Assembly: GCA_050015355.1 (NCBI GenBank)
Contig: JBEKBO010000002.1
Location: 1 to 64,000, forward strand
DNA from: CAWBRT01 sp050015355
GTDB taxonomy: Bacteria; Acidobacteriota; Terriglobia; Terriglobales; Acidobacteriaceae
Direction: 5' to 3'
DNA length: 64,000 nt
Shown: piece by piece, positions 63,803 to 64,000 of the stretch
How positions within the stretch are numbered: the stretch's first letter is position 1
Layout: each line of letters starts with the position of its first letter
Made by a program: the position numbers and the translations under genes
The notes under the pieces: model-generated
The model's database searches: none
What the model saw: only the letters and a program-made list of their open reading frames with translations
Told to the model about the DNA's origin: nothing

Positions 63803-64000
63803 ATGAGCAACAAAACGAAAAAGTGGTTTACCAGCCCTTGGAATTTTGCCGAGGAAGTAAGGTCGCAACTCAAATTTGCTCCCAAGATCGAGTTGCACGA
63901 CGTCACGTTGCGCGACGGCGAGCAGCAAGCCGGCGTGACCTTCCGCAAGGACGATAAGGTTCGCATCGCCGAACTGCTGGCCGAGGCGGGCGTGCACCGC
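63803..64000 (+). CDS. isopropylmalate/homocitrate synthase family protein, 5' part
   Basis: 66 codons to the window edge from ATG 63803 (AGGAGTGAGG upstream). IELHDVTLRDGEQQAGVTF is the LeuA/HMGL-like active-site start (the D-x-T-x-R-D-G-E-Q motif). The rest of the TIM barrel is beyond the window, so 2-isopropylmalate, homocitrate and citramalate synthases cannot be told apart. Confidence 0.88.
   Translation, partial: MSNKTKKWFTSPWNFAEEVRSQLKFAPKIELHDVTLRDGEQQAGVTFRKDDKVRIAELLAEAGVHR

Overview
The window looks like a chromosomal stretch of an uncultured or little-studied Acidobacteriota (Terriglobia-like) bacterium. This is an inference. It rests on high GC, the futalosine menaquinone genes (MqnE plus a UbiA-type prenyltransferase), BshA of bacillithiol synthesis, a FecR/DUF6600 envelope protein, a DUF4870 protein, an HPF-sigma fusion beside a baeRF protein, and dense short intergenic repeats. 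No rRNA, tRNA or CRISPR array was seen. Most genes are ordinary housekeeping or respiratory genes, separated by repeat-filled spacers.

Layout: 0.3-3 kb holds a YdjC-type deacetylase, a HicBA toxin-antitoxin pair and BshA. 3-5.6 kb (minus) holds an AlaX-type tRNA editing protein followed by a LytS-like histidine kinase. 5.9-8 kb holds a nitrilase-superfamily amidohydrolase, an EthD protein and MarC. 8.4-10.7 kb (minus) is a two-gene unit, an HPF-sigma70 fusion plus a baeRF release-factor-like protein, closed by a terminator. 11-13.3 kb holds MqnE and the UbiA prenyltransferase. 13.5-17.2 kb holds a CYTH protein, an RsbR-type sensor and the FecR/DUF6600 protein. 18-21 kb is SecA. 22-24.9 kb is a three-module acyl ligase-ACP-acyltransferase. 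25.4-27.7 kb holds two tyrosine recombinases. 27.8-29.7 kb holds a DUF72 protein and a LigD polymerase domain broken by a -1 frameshift. 29.8-34.7 kb holds a nucleotidyltransferase, a phosphoesterase and an active/inactive M16 peptidase pair. 34.9-36.6 kb is a lone PD-(D/E)XK-like gene lying between two copies of one repeat. 36.9-39.4 kb holds a radical SAM protein, DUF4870 and a Crp regulator. 39.8-42.5 kb holds a ferredoxin with an unknown Cys-rich partner and a split ChrA. 42.8-45 kb holds PilZ and GuaA.

45-53.8 kb is the most striking block. An 11-heme cytochrome c/b fusion resembling CbcL, a 19-heme cytochrome, a cytochrome b and a 7-heme NapC-type cytochrome (37 CxxCH motifs in all) lie downstream of two Crp/Fnr proteins. 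One of these has a plausible four-Cys Fe-S set. The other has lost its DNA-binding domain where an interspersed repeat supplies the stop codon. Palindromes of the form GTGA-N6-TCAC, the Crp/Fnr geometry, lie upstream of the truncated regulator, upstream of the first cytochrome gene, and upstream of the ferredoxin pair 12 kb away.

54.7-63.3 kb is a fatty-acid oxidation module: acyl-CoA dehydrogenase, ETF:quinone oxidoreductase, ETF beta and alpha, and a convergent acyl-CoA ligase. Two oppositely oriented copies of a ~195-bp element bracket the ETF-QO and ETF-beta genes. The window ends in the first 66 codons of an isopropylmalate/homocitrate synthase-family gene.

The spacers carry several repeat families. 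The main one is a hairpin with a constant CCCCA...TGGGG clamp and arms that differ between copies with both sides changing together. Copies sit inside two coding sequences in frame, and a different family ends a third gene.
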